DNA of 64,000 nucleotides from assembly GCF_021134715.1 (NCBI RefSeq), contig NC_060021.1, positions 1,426,001 through 1,490,000 on the forward strand, written 5' to 3'. The translations under genes were made by a program, and so were the position numbers. Positions within the stretch are counted from its first letter, which is position 1. Every line of letters starts with the position of its first letter. Of this stretch, positions 31,003 to 41,594 are shown piece by piece. The DNA is from Daphnia pulex (Eukaryota > Arthropoda > Branchiopoda > Diplostraca > Daphniidae). The notes beneath the pieces were generated by a model that saw nothing but the letters and a program-made list of their open reading frames with translations, did no database searches and had not been told where the DNA came from.

Positions 31003-31251
31003 GTTGGCAGCACAATGAGGTAGAGAGGAAGTTTTTAGCCGTTCCCCCATAAGCTTGTGTGGAACAGCTGATCACCCCAGATGGTTTTATTAGAAAAAAG
31101 GTTTTTTTTTTGCATTATTTTTGAAAAAATGTTCAAACAAAAAGTGATCAGAATTAAATTTCAGTTTTTTTATATAAAAAAATCAAAAAAAAATCGTGTT
31201 TTCCCATGTATCCTTATGGGAATTTCCTTTCTACCTCATTGTGCTGCCAAC
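31003..31251. mobile_element. 249-bp MITE with 25-bp terminal inverted repeats
   Basis: The termini 31003-31027 and 31227-31251 are inverted copies beginning GTTGGCAGCACAATGAGG, with one mismatch. The interior is AT-rich and non-coding. The inner terminus overlaps the outer edge of the left arm of the giant inverted repeat. The same GTTGGCAGCA word ends the homology in the right arm, so the element marks the breakpoint. Confidence 0.75.
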
Positions 31252-31254
31252 TGG

Positions 31255-32543
31255 CGGGCGGCTTCCACTCCCAGGACAGTAATGGGTTACAGCACGGGAT
31301 AGGACTGCTTTCTCCTCTATACTCCTCCCTGGTTTAGCTTTCGCAGCTGCCATAGCTTTCAGACGACGAGCGGTCTCTTTTTCCTGCGTACAATCCTGCA
31401 TCGATCTCACTGCCTTTCTTATATTGGCACAGTTATCTGTAACAATACAGACCACTTTTCCACCAATTTTTAATTTGTTAATCTGGTCTTCAATAAGTCC
31501 AGATATAAGATCATGCGTGTGGCTTCCTGTTTTGTAAAATGTTAGTTCTGTTCATTTGTCAATTAAGATAGAAAAGCAAGCTTATCAGCTCGCCGCGAAG
31601 GGATAGTCGTAAGCCAGTTGAAAACTGTCTTAAATGAAAAATTCAGGGCCTATTGTTAAGTCGGACTTATTTACGATTCACAATTTTCTTCAAATGTTTT
31701 GGTCTTAAAACGGGATTTTTCTTTCACAGTTCAATATCCTTGCAAGTTATTTACGTTTAGTTTGCTCAACTCATATTTTCCAATTTTACACACAAAGTTC
31801 AATAATTCAATTTAAAAATAACCATCTTTTAGTCAAATAACTGCAAAACATAAATGAAATCTGGTTATTGCGTCATGGTTGGGACATTAATTATTGCGTC
31901 ATAACGGCGATGCTATGGACATCTGGTGGTGATTTATTTCGACCTAAAGTGAAAAAGCTGTAGTTCAACCGCCAGATGTCACTAGTCGCTATGCAATGTT
32001 TATAGCAACTTTTCATTAATTACGGGAGAACTAATTAAGCAAATGAAATTATTTTTGTTCTGGTCGCATCGCATATTTTTTGTCTAAATTTTAAGACCAA
32101 AAAGTCCAAAATCTGTCGTGAAACACCCGAGCTATGAAGCGTTACATACACACAGACAGACAGACAGACAGACAAAGTGACATGGTTTTTATTTTTCTGC
32201 GTATGCGATTATTAGCTTCGCCCTTCGGGCTCGCAATAACATTTATTTTCTGACCTTTCATTCTTTTGCAACACAGCGCCCCCGATTTCCTCACGAGAAT
32301 TTTTTCATCTTACCAATGGGCTGTCATTCCAATCCAGCTACGGTGAGTCGTTGACCACATATCAGCAGTAAGACAAACGTTGGCAACCGAAAAACTCATG
32401 GCCACTGTTACTTCTTCTTCAAAGACTTTGCGCTCATTTTCAATCATTTTTCTCAACTTCTTTGCCCCCATTGCACTGGCTTTGGGGTTAAAAGTAGTAA
32501 TGATTGCCCTAAAAGCTGTGTCGTCGACGGTACTCACCGGTCT
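31255..32543 (-). pseudogene. hAT-like transposase fragment, left-arm copy, interrupted by an insertion
   Basis: Two open segments belong to one hAT-type transposase. The upstream part (about 32310-32543) has VDDTAFRAII and the motif CLTADMWSTTHRSW followed by GMTAHW. The downstream part (31255-31455 and slightly beyond) has VVCIVTDNCANI. These match the central RNase-H-like region of hAT enzymes in order and spacing. The 671-bp insertion at 31566-32236 separates them. The N-terminal zinc finger and the C-terminal dimerisation region are absent, so it is a dead fragment. It is more diverged from its right-arm twin than the rest of the arm is. Confidence 0.65.
31566..32236. mobile_element. 671-bp insertion present only in the left arm
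   Basis: Comparison with the right arm gives a clean empty site (ATGTTA/TAATTGAC on the minus strand) and a filled site here. One base of ambiguity remains and no longer target-site duplication is visible. The element contains a (CAGA)n run at about 32152-32174 and ends with the small hairpin GCCC-TTC-GGGC (32220-32230) just before GCTCGCAA. It has no open frame. Lack of a target duplication and a hairpin near one end recall Helitrons, but the canonical TC and CTRR ends are not present, so class is left open. Confidence 0.8.
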
Positions 32544-32702
32544 GCCCAGGTGTCAAAACCCAAGAACCCATCTTGTCGATATCTTTATCAATGTTTTTTA
32601 TCAAAATATTTTGCAAAATCCTAGAAAAAAATAAATTCTACTATACTTGCATAATCAAAAATCTTTATTTCTTAATTACCTTGTCCCATCCATGTAAAAA
32701 TA

Positions 32703-34704
32703 AAATCTAGCAAGCACCGACTTGTAAGATTTTTCGCGATTTTTCGGATCTTTGGAGTAGAAGTTTGATAAAATCACTCTTGTAGTGAGAAACCGAAACC
32801 TTGTCTCGAATATTGCATTTTCGTAATTGGTTTTTAATATTTTGCCACGCATGGATCCAGCAACGGAACAACGGAATTTTTGGCCATGTCTTGAAAACAG
32901 CGTTCGTCATGGCTTTCTCATCGTCTGTTACAATAATAATTCACTTATATTCTGCAATTTCAGGAACGAGTTCCGCCACCCGTGAAAACATGCACATATT
33001 CTATCCTCTTCATGTGGATCATGAACACGGAATAACGGGAGTTTCCTCAAATTTAGTGTGTCGGTATGAAAGACCCGACACATAGAAATCAACCATTTCA
33101 AAAGTTGTGTCGTACGACAGACACATCGTTGACAACTCCTCCCGTTCAATAAGCAAAAGAAAATCCGATACAGTTTCTAATGTGAGTTAAGAAATAATAT
33201 AACGAATATATTGAATAAGAAACAGTATATTACAATTCTTACCCTCACTGAAGCAAGTGACTATATTGGGAATGGCGAAATGACGATATCATTATGGATA
33301 AAATCCGTTTCTTCCTTGAGTTCAATAAGATGATAAATTTCATCATCACCCAAACGTGCTTTCGTTCTCGGTGCATCGTGTTTTGCAATGGTTTTAAGTC
33401 TCGAACAACATCTACGTTTTGTCTTTCATCCGTTACATTCTTCAACAATGCCTCCACCAACTTTTCGCTGTACACTTTCAACGGATATTTTTCCTTACCA
33501 TTTTTAATTTTTGCAACTCCAAATCCTTTGTTCGGGTAAAATTCTTGTTGGGATTTTTCGAGTTGCCATGGGCCAACCATTTAGCACTTTTTTCGTCTCC
33601 TAAATATCTTATTAACACTCAGTTTGGATACAATTTGGGACACACAATTACACGTTTTTGAAAACTATCATCTGTTACCGATCTTTTCGCCACCTGGGTC
33701 TTAAAATAATACTTTGTGCACTTCGCTCCGCTTTTGCTGGTAACAGTTTTTGTTGCTCCCTGAACCCACCTATACGTAGTAGTTTGAACACAGTTAGTAC
33801 ACAAATTACAAGAAACTCCAGTTCTTAGATTGAAAGTCCATAGTTTTCGATGGAAGTCCATATTTTAGTAGTCCATTCTGGACTGTCCAAGTCTATAGTT
33901 TAGTAACACCTAAATTTTGCAACCGTTTCGAATTACCTTTGCATCTATACATAACAAACTGAGAGCCTTCTTTGGGGAGTCCCCGGTATGCCCTGTAAAA
34001 TCAAAATATTAATAATGGTTATATCACCTGAATGATTATCGGTTACTTATTACTTTCTGATGGCACATGCTGTTTCAATTCCATTCAAATTCAAAGACAG
34101 TTTGATTTCTCTGCTATCTGTATTGCACAATTTACGAATGGCTAAATTCTCTGCATCAATTGGTTTTGTTTCAAAACAGTTGGGTCCTCCCAACAAGAAT
34201 AACTCCACTGTGATAGATGAAACAGGGACACTTACTGGAAAATAAATATTTAAATAATTAAAAAAAATACAAAGTTTAAACAATTAGTCGTAGGTGTTGT
34301 GCTTGCCATTCGGACATTTCGCAAAGATTTGTCACAGAATCCTACACTTGAATACAGATTTGCTGGCAAGCCGTTGCTGAAGGAACAACTTGGTGCCCCA
34401 ATAAGATTACTCATATTAATTGGGGAACTTGTATGTGGTGCAACTTTGGAAAAACGGGATGAAGTACATGGCTGTACATGGGAAACACAGGATGAAGTAG
34501 ATGGCAGTACAAAATCTCTGTGGTTCTTAACGAAGGCTGCAAACGTGATTGGATCACCCTTGCTCTGTAAAAAGGTAGATCAACAATATAAATTTGGACT
34601 AAGAAGAATAAAAATTGAAAAAAAACTTACGAAGACAAGCAGCTTTATACTTTGTATAAACGACACTGAGATTGACAAAATCATGGTCAGACATTTAAAT
34701 AAAA
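32703..34704 (-). pseudogene. MULE-like transposase gene, left-arm copy
   Basis: This is the mirror of 50700-52700. It contains, in order, a segment with VELFLLGGPNCFE, a FLYWCH-like segment with TKYYFKTQVAKR, a segment with LGDDEIYHLIELKEE, and the MULE-type core VTDDEKAMTNAVF plus CWIHAWQNIKNQL. The pieces fall in different frames with stops between them, and some joints look like introns while others are clear breaks. The organisation fits a FLYWCH/MULE-type element gene. It is not expected to make a full protein. Confidence 0.5.
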
Positions 34705-35033
34705 ATAAACCAGAATTAACGTCACCTTAAACCTTGCACAGGCATTCTACAATGTCCTGCCATCGACTACGAAGTAAAGACGGCAATCGGCTCCATAAGC
34801 CCATAAGTCCATCTTCGGATCACAGAAAAAGGTATCAAATAGACGGTCCATAGGATGTCTGCAGCTGACCGAAAACGGACATACCAATCTTTAATTCCCG
34901 AACGTCTCATGGATCTCATATGGATATCCTAATTTGTAATCTATATATTTAAGATAAATAAGCTAGTTCTTTTCATTATTTATTTTATTGATTATGCAAA
35001 ATTAAAAGTCAGAAAATTTTAAGTTGTCAGACC

Positions 35034-37173
35034 AATCAGTTTTTATTGAAAAAGACAGTGATTTTCAAGTGGGCATGTAAAGAATGATCCGTTTTGAGGT
35101 ATCGTAATTGGAATGCAAAATGCTTTACACATATTACAGAAGTTAGGGGAACAGATTCGAGATGAGGAGACAATTTTGATACCAATAGTTTGTCTAAAAT
35201 AGAAGACCGTAAGGGGTAAAATATATATGTCTTCCTTGTTCAAAAATCTTCTCCCAACTAAAAAACCCCGTTCATGATGTTTGACGATATTTTCTATCAT
35301 AAAAACGTTCTTATTCTAAAGGAAAACACAACTTTCAGATAATGACGTTGACGGCACAGCATTTTTGAATCGCAAAGACTTGTAATGTTCGACCCCAGCA
35401 AACTCAGGTTATAAAACTTGGCCTGCATAATGGATCCCCTTAAGTTTATACAGCCCAATAGATGAGCTAGAATTCCCTGAAATTATTTTTTGGTTGCTTT
35501 TAGCTCTGTCGATTTCTTGTAATCGCCAAACTATTTGTTGTAGTGGTTTTCCATTTTTTTGCAACAAATTCTTCATTTTTTAAAGTTTGTTTTCAAAGGG
35601 TAAGGCGCTGAATTCATCCAGGTTGCCATGCTTCCGAACATCATTCGCCAAATGTATTAAGTTATGGACATTTAAAGTGACATATTTAGCGCCGTACAAC
35701 TGCGCACCCCAAGTGACGTACAGTTTCAACAGAGACTCAGCGTAAGTCACGTAAGTTTTGCACATTTCCCCGTTTACAAGAATTTTTATAGCGACATGTA
35801 GTAACAACATATGATTTTACCTATCGGAACTCAAAAATGGTTTATGCGCAACTGGGCAAAACATACAGCAAATCTAGTCGCGTTTGAGATGTATTTCCTG
35901 ATTTCAACTAAATAAGCAGATGTGTTCTATAGTTTCAACAGAAAACCAAAAATATAATCTATAGTTTCACCAGAAAATGTTTATCAGACTTTCCCGTATT
36001 CATCGTATATCGTTCGTATCAGACCCACGTATTCAAATCTTTTTTTTGGACTCCGATGCACACTAGATGCATGTAGTCCAACACGGCAAGTTCAATAAGA
36101 TCATCTAGTACGTCTTCGATTATTGACTTACAGCCATCCTTGAGGTGATTTTTTAGTTGTAGGCGTTTTCGGAAGGAGTCATTGGTTCTCAAAGATGGAA
36201 CGATTTCAGGAAAGGTTACGCGGCCACCAGTTGTTCGTTGACTATGATGAGTTACAATGTTTCCCACCCATACGCCTCTTGTTGTATATTTCCTACAGCC
36301 ATAGTATGCGTTGTGGGTGGCGATATTAATCACAAACGTCGTGGCAGGGGCATCGCAACAGAGGCCACTAAGCACCACATAAATTTTGTTCCCACGAAAT
36401 TGTAATCCTTGAGTTCACAGTCTTACGATATCGCCACGGAAAGAAGACAAAACATCGTTGACGTTGGTGGGCTTTTTGGCGCCGTGGTATATACCACCTA
36501 CCAATATATCGTCCCAACCTATACGAAAAAAATACAATTCAATTTTACTATTGTTTCGTGAACTAATTTATTATCATTCCAGCCAAATATTCAATTAATT
36601 ATTTCTGATACATAAACAAAACAACTAACCTAGATCTTTGAAAATAATTGCCAACAAATCACTCGAACTACTTTTCGACAACGGGATACCGTCAATATTC
36701 ACAAGAATGTAAAGCACATTGGGGATTTCCTTCCCAGCAGCTGCCATTGCCTCAAGAACATTTAAAAGGGCTGCTGCAACATCAAAATGCTGGTATTATT
36801 TCCCTGGTGGCTTATCCGTTAATTGAAGTTTTCCTCGTTTGGAGGACAACAGTGTTCTTGAATTCAGTGGTAAAAATGTCAGATTTGCATCACGATGAAG
36901 TATGTTAAGTAAATTGCTAACGTGACACCGGGGGATATTGCAATCGACCACCCATTGGATTAAACTTTGTTTGACAATTGATTCAAATTCGTTCTCATCT
37001 TCAATACTCTCTGAAATCATTTCTTCTTTGTCATAAACTGACCAATCAAATGCATCATTTTCGAATTCATCAAATGAAGAATCACTTGTGGAGTCAAAAT
37101 CATCTTCAATTTACTGTGTGTCCTCAGCATACCCATCATCAGAGCTGTCTGGCTCGTTGGTGTACATGTCTAA
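35034..37173 (-). pseudogene. tnp2/CACTA-like transposase gene, left-arm copy
   Basis: Mirror of 48231-50370. Family-like blocks, in order: an acidic N-terminal region, NIDGIPLSKSSSSDLLAII, CCDAPATTFV with a Cys-rich follow-up, VLDYMHLVCIGV, and VHNLIHLANDV followed by FSALPFEN. These recall the tnp2 (Transposase_21) proteins of CACTA-like elements. In-frame stops (for example before the GLQFRGN segment and after PFENKL) show decay. It faces the DUF4806 gene head to head. Confidence 0.5.
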
Positions 37174-37879
37174 ATAATTAAAATTTATAAATAAACTCAG
37201 TATATTGAAAGCTAATCAATAAATAAAAAAGCTATGGACAAAAGTTACATACCATTATCAAGTACACCATTATTGTCATCATCCAAATTTAAAGATGTAG
37301 GTTGTTACATTGTATTAACTGAATTGTCAACTGGTAAGTGTACATTTGACAATAAGGTCAATCGAAGTAGTACCGTAGTTTTCTTGCGCCTTTTAGCTGA
37401 AATTAGTAAGTTGCATTTCTTGTTTTGTATTCAAGCTTTAGAGTCGAAACATTTCTATAATTTTATTGGTAATTTGTTCTATTCCTTGTTTCTTCATGTT
37501 TGACATTCAGTTGTTGACCACGCGATGATTAAAAATTAACATTGATTTATCTGACAACTAATCACTAATGGTTACCTTACTTTGCAGGCATAGATTCTGA
37601 TTTTTTCTACAACAAGAAAGAAGTATTCATTTACATACCAGCATTTCAATGCCGTCTTCAGTTGTAAGTTTTATTTTAACAGAGCTGCACATCGTCATTA
37701 TCAGATACTACAATTCATCTCTGTTAGCGCAGGTTCAATCTGGCAAATATTTTCTGGTTGATTTAACTACTGCAACTTGAAACACGTTATTTACGTTGTT
37801 AACGTTTCTTTACCCTTATGTTGCCACTGTCCCTGATTTTGGGGTTAACAACGGGACACGGTGGTAGTATCCCAAGACT

Positions 37880-39315
37880 CTTGGGGAGAGGGCTTCAGTG
37901 AATAAGCGTAAAACTCGACAACCAGATTGGTTTCTTTATCAGTGCAAGATCAGGGAAACATTTGGTATGTTTTATTTTTATTTTTGTATTGCAGTTCATA
38001 TTCAAAACATATTTATTTTCTAGATTCGTATGAGGCCTCTCGTGCCAAAGAGAATCTAACTGATGTCCAATCGGATATCAACTCTGCATCTGAAAGCCAA
38101 ACAAAACAAAATAGGGGGTAAAGGCTATAGGAATAAGAGGACAGGACAACGATTCACCGTTGATGAATCACAAGATTCCAGCAGTGATGCAAGTACTGTC
38201 GGAATGTACGGGCCCACTCAATTTGACACTCCTTCTATTCCTCCAGGATTGTCTGAAAATGCTGTTCGAACAACCAGACAAGTGGTTAATGTACCCACGC
38301 AGTTCTTTCAGCAAAACGCAGAATACAGTCAGTCGTATTGTGTCGATTCTGTCTTGGCTGTAATGCCGTCCATTTCTGACAACACACGATCTACAGTAGA
38401 ACGTCCCAATGCTAATTCTCTGAAAGCCATCAATCGACTTCATTGTTTAATGTTAACTCTCCATCGCCAACTGCTGATGGTTCATCGTCTGTAGTTAGAA
38501 GAGAAATGGGTGAGCGTGATCAAGTTGTTGTTGCTCAGCCAACTTACACGGAAGGTATACTCGAGATATCCTATTTGTAATTTCCTCTAATATGCTCTTG
38601 TTTCATTATTAAATGCTTGATTTTAATTGCAGGTTTTGAGAAAATTGTAAAAAAGTCGGTGAGGGACACATTGAAACAAAACGACACATTAACAAATTTT
38701 ATGGACAAACTTGTCATAATGGATGGAAAGTTGAATAATCTCACCCTAGCTGATGTTCTACCAGCAGCAGAAAATCCCACTTTTTAAATCGCACCCTTGA
38801 AGGAAGTAGAAGAAATCAAAGGGTTGGAACAACAATTACTGGGCAAAGAGAATTATTATCAATTGGTACTTAAAATTAAAGTGAATACGATTTTTTAAGA
38901 AACAATTCATTTTCTTGTCTTTATAGGTCAGGTTGATCCGTTCACTAGGAGGTGCGTCGTTAGTAACTGTTTACAATGGGCTTGGAAATCAGTTTTTTTC
39001 GATCAAAGTTATGGCCTATGTAAACTGGGAAGGAAAAGCAAAAAAGGGATCGATACAAAACATGGTCTTCAGCATTCAATGATTACTACAGCCGTGTTTG
39101 GTTTATATTCCAAAATTGGTTTAGTTCAAAATTGTAATTGTAAACAATAACGTTTTTCTTTTCTAGAGGGTATTCAAACCGCTTCCCGTAAGCCAAACAA
39201 ATTTGAAATGGAAAATGATACAAGGAAAATAATGAAGGGAATCCCAGATAAATACCGAAGCATACGTTTAACAGAAAATCAAGATGGAATGGATGTCGAC
39301 CACGGACCAAGATAA
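37880..39315 (+). pseudogene. DUF4806-domain gene, left-arm copy
   Basis: Exons read from about 37900 (RQPDWFLYQCKIRETF) through a Ser/Thr-rich linker. They continue to GFEKIVKKSVRD and then the DUF4806 region: APLKEVEEIKGLEQQL, LIRSLGGASLVTVYNG, YVNWEGKAKKGSIQN. A one-base slip in the GGGG run near 38117 changes frame, and a TAA lies inside the reading frame just before IAPLKEVE, so it is broken. DUF4806 proteins of unknown function commonly accompany transposon genes in arthropods and cnidarians. Here it is divergent from the tnp2-like gene, suggesting the two were one two-gene element. Confidence 0.6.
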
Positions 39316-39743
39316 ATGGTCCGCCAGCGGGAATTCTGTAGTTTATCACTGACAAGTTTAAAATATTATTCCTCTTCGTCAGAAATGTTAGTATCTTTCT
39401 AATCCCATGTTATTTCAAAAGGATACTGAAATGAGAGAGAATCGGCTCTCTTTTCCTAATTGAAATTTATCCATATAGATGTCTTCTTAAATAAAAAATT
39501 TAACCTAGAGTTCTTGGGAATTGAAATTTCCAAAATCAAGAAAAATTAAAATGCAACTTGAATGAAACTAAAGCTATTCCACATCGAGGACAGGATCAGT
39601 TTCGTTACGTAGGTTTCAACATTTTTGTAAGATTGTCCCCATCTAACTTCTATATTTTTTTTGGGTGGGGTGAACCAGACTTTAAAATGGTTTTGCCAGT
39701 CACTGTTTGATGGTCTGTTTGAGAGCCCACACCGTCTATTTCA

Positions 39744-39897
39744 GTGCAGCTAACAACGTCGATTGCAGTGCAGCCAACAACGTGGATTGCAGTGCAGCCA
39801 ACACCGTGTATTGCAGTGCAGCCAACACCATCAATTGCAGTGCAGCCAACACCGTCGATTACAGTGCAGCCAACACCGTCGATTACAGTGCAGCCAA
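39744..39897 (+). repeat. 24-bp minisatellite, left arm, about 6.5 copies
   Basis: The unit is GCAGTGCAGCCAACACCGTC plus GATT, with point variants. Because 24 is a multiple of three, all three plus frames stay open. One frame encodes an eight-residue repeat of the type AVQPTPSI. It follows the DUF4806 gene and could be decayed coding sequence. Confidence 0.9.
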
Positions 39898-40093
39898 GCC
39901 CACAAGAATCATCTAATGAAATTCTTTACTGATACACCTGTTCGTGTTCCGTAGGCTAGCGTTTGATGTGTATAATTTGCGTATCATGTATGCGTATTTG
40001 TAGTGTATGTTTTTGTCAAATAAATGGTAATTTCAAACTGATTTCTGAAAGAATTTTTTCTAATTTATTTGTAAACGCTATGGTTAGATTTAC

Positions 40094-40370
40094 GTCCAGT
40101 GATGGACCAAATAAATGCATTATTAAACATCCTATGGACGTTCGCTTTCAGATCAAATGGATGTTCGTTTCCGGACGTCAATGGGACGTTCGTTTTAGGA
40201 CGTCAAATGGAAGTCCGGTATGGACATTCTACGGAGAGGACATCAGGACGTTCTATAATCATTAGAATAACGTCCACCTCGGACGTCCAGGTCAGAAGGA
40301 ATGGACGCAATTGAGACGTCCAATGGGCGTAAGTGTGCTAGTAGGGCCTGGTCCCAACGGATTATCTAGG
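40094..40370. repeat. GGACGT-rich element, single copy in the left arm
   Basis: About 280 bases with many copies of GGACGT(T/C) and GACGTCC in both orientations. It ends near GGCCTGGTCCCAACGGATTA. In the right arm this element is tandemly duplicated. It is probably a short non-autonomous element, and no gene is visible. Confidence 0.6.
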
Positions 40371-40589
40371 CTTATCAATCTACCTTTTTGAAATCATTGG
40401 AACTAAGGAGCTTTTTTATCAACTAGTATTGAATCCAGAAGAGTCGAACGACGTCGCTATGCACTTCAAATGCTCAAATCAAACAAAAAAAGATCTGTGT
40501 TGTCAACTGTTGCTGTGTTAGTATTTATGGCTCGTCAATGCATTCAAAATATACTGCTGAATAACATTTTATATGTCACTACTCACTAG

Positions 40590-40766
40590 CAAGGAAAACT
40601 AGAAGATGTTCCTGTGAAGTTAAGAGTAAAAATGAGAGTCCCTGGATTCAAAAAGTTAGCCCTGGGCATTCAGAAATGTAAAGAAGGTGAAGAACAAGTG
40701 GGACTTGTTTTAAAATCTCTCCGTGCAGCAGAAAGAAGAAGTGACAGAATTTCAATACGAATATAA
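40590..40766 (+). other. Unassigned Lys-rich open exon, left arm (mirror at 44329-44505 minus)
   Basis: After an acceptor-like CTCACTAG, a 58-codon frame opens (QGKLEDVPVKLRVKM...) and ends at TAA. It is hydrophilic and rich in Lys, Arg and Glu, and looks more protein-like than the neighbouring shadows. I do not recognise it. A following open stretch (40770-40910) contains a possible GTAAGC donor at 40808. The right arm carries the same frame on the minus strand with one or two changes. It may be an exon of a transposon gene. Confidence 0.3.
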
Positions 40767-41594
40767 TTTTTGCCTGTTGGAAATGATTCATTTTATTCCA
40801 TCTGCAAGGTAAGCAGTGATACACTTGATGACTTGGTAGTGTCAGTAGAGAGTCTGTTGACCAACTCTCCTGTTTGGTTCTTGTCAAAGTGCTTTACTAA
40901 GAAATTGGTTTTCAATATAAATATAGAAAAGAGGAAAAAAACATTTTTTTGGTTTGGTCAGCAGTGTAATGATAAAGTAGCTGTCATCTAAACTAAATAT
41001 ATATTTGAATAATTGATTTAACATCTTTATTTTGAAGGCGATAGTCAACAGAACGTTACATCTATTCTCTTGATCAATGAAGACAGAGAATGTCATAATT
41101 CTGTTTATAATTCACTTCCATTTCTGCTGATCCTTGTCTTAGAGTTTAATTTTCTCGATGACCATTTGGTGATTGATTACAAGCGTCTTCTCAGTATTTC
41201 CTACTTCCTACGACCCCCCCCCCCCAAAAAAAAAGGTGTTATGTAAAAAGTTAGTTTCAACAATTTTTTTTTAAATTTTATATTTAGATTTAGACCTACA
41301 GCAGTTTGGTATTCCATGAAATCACCACGCGAGTTTGTACAGCTGCGGTCTAACTCCTTCTTTCCCTATGTAAACAAATCAAATTTTCTTAATGCCTTAA
41401 AATTCAAATCAATTACACAAAATGGAAAATTAGCTATAATACCGATAATACCTTGTTTCGTACGGCTGAAAAAAAGATGTTCAATTCTGGATACAAACGA
41501 GACGTCTGTAAAATAACAACTGATAAATTAAAAGGGAATAACCAGAATCAGCGAATCCCGATACTAAAAAAAAAATTAATTTGTTTGTTTCTTC

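Larger units (their letters stand above)
31239..41594. repeat. Left arm of giant inverted repeat
   Basis: This arm is the reverse complement of 43502-53490. Matching positions sum to about 85,096 inside 41.3 kb, 85,404 between about 32.3 and 40.0 kb, and 84,732 at the outer end. The two steps are explained by a 309-bp duplication in the right arm and a 671-bp insertion in this arm. Outside these indels the shared sequence is about 9.68 kb. It carries decayed transposon genes only, apart from possible exons near its inner end. Confidence 0.95.

Noticed and set aside
31566..32236. Calling the 671-bp insertion a Helitron
   Set aside because: A-T insertion and an end hairpin fit, but TC and CTRR termini are absent.
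38160..38443. Alternative frames in the DUF4806 linker region, both strands
   Set aside because: Low-complexity linker shadows that do not connect to the DUF4806 exons.
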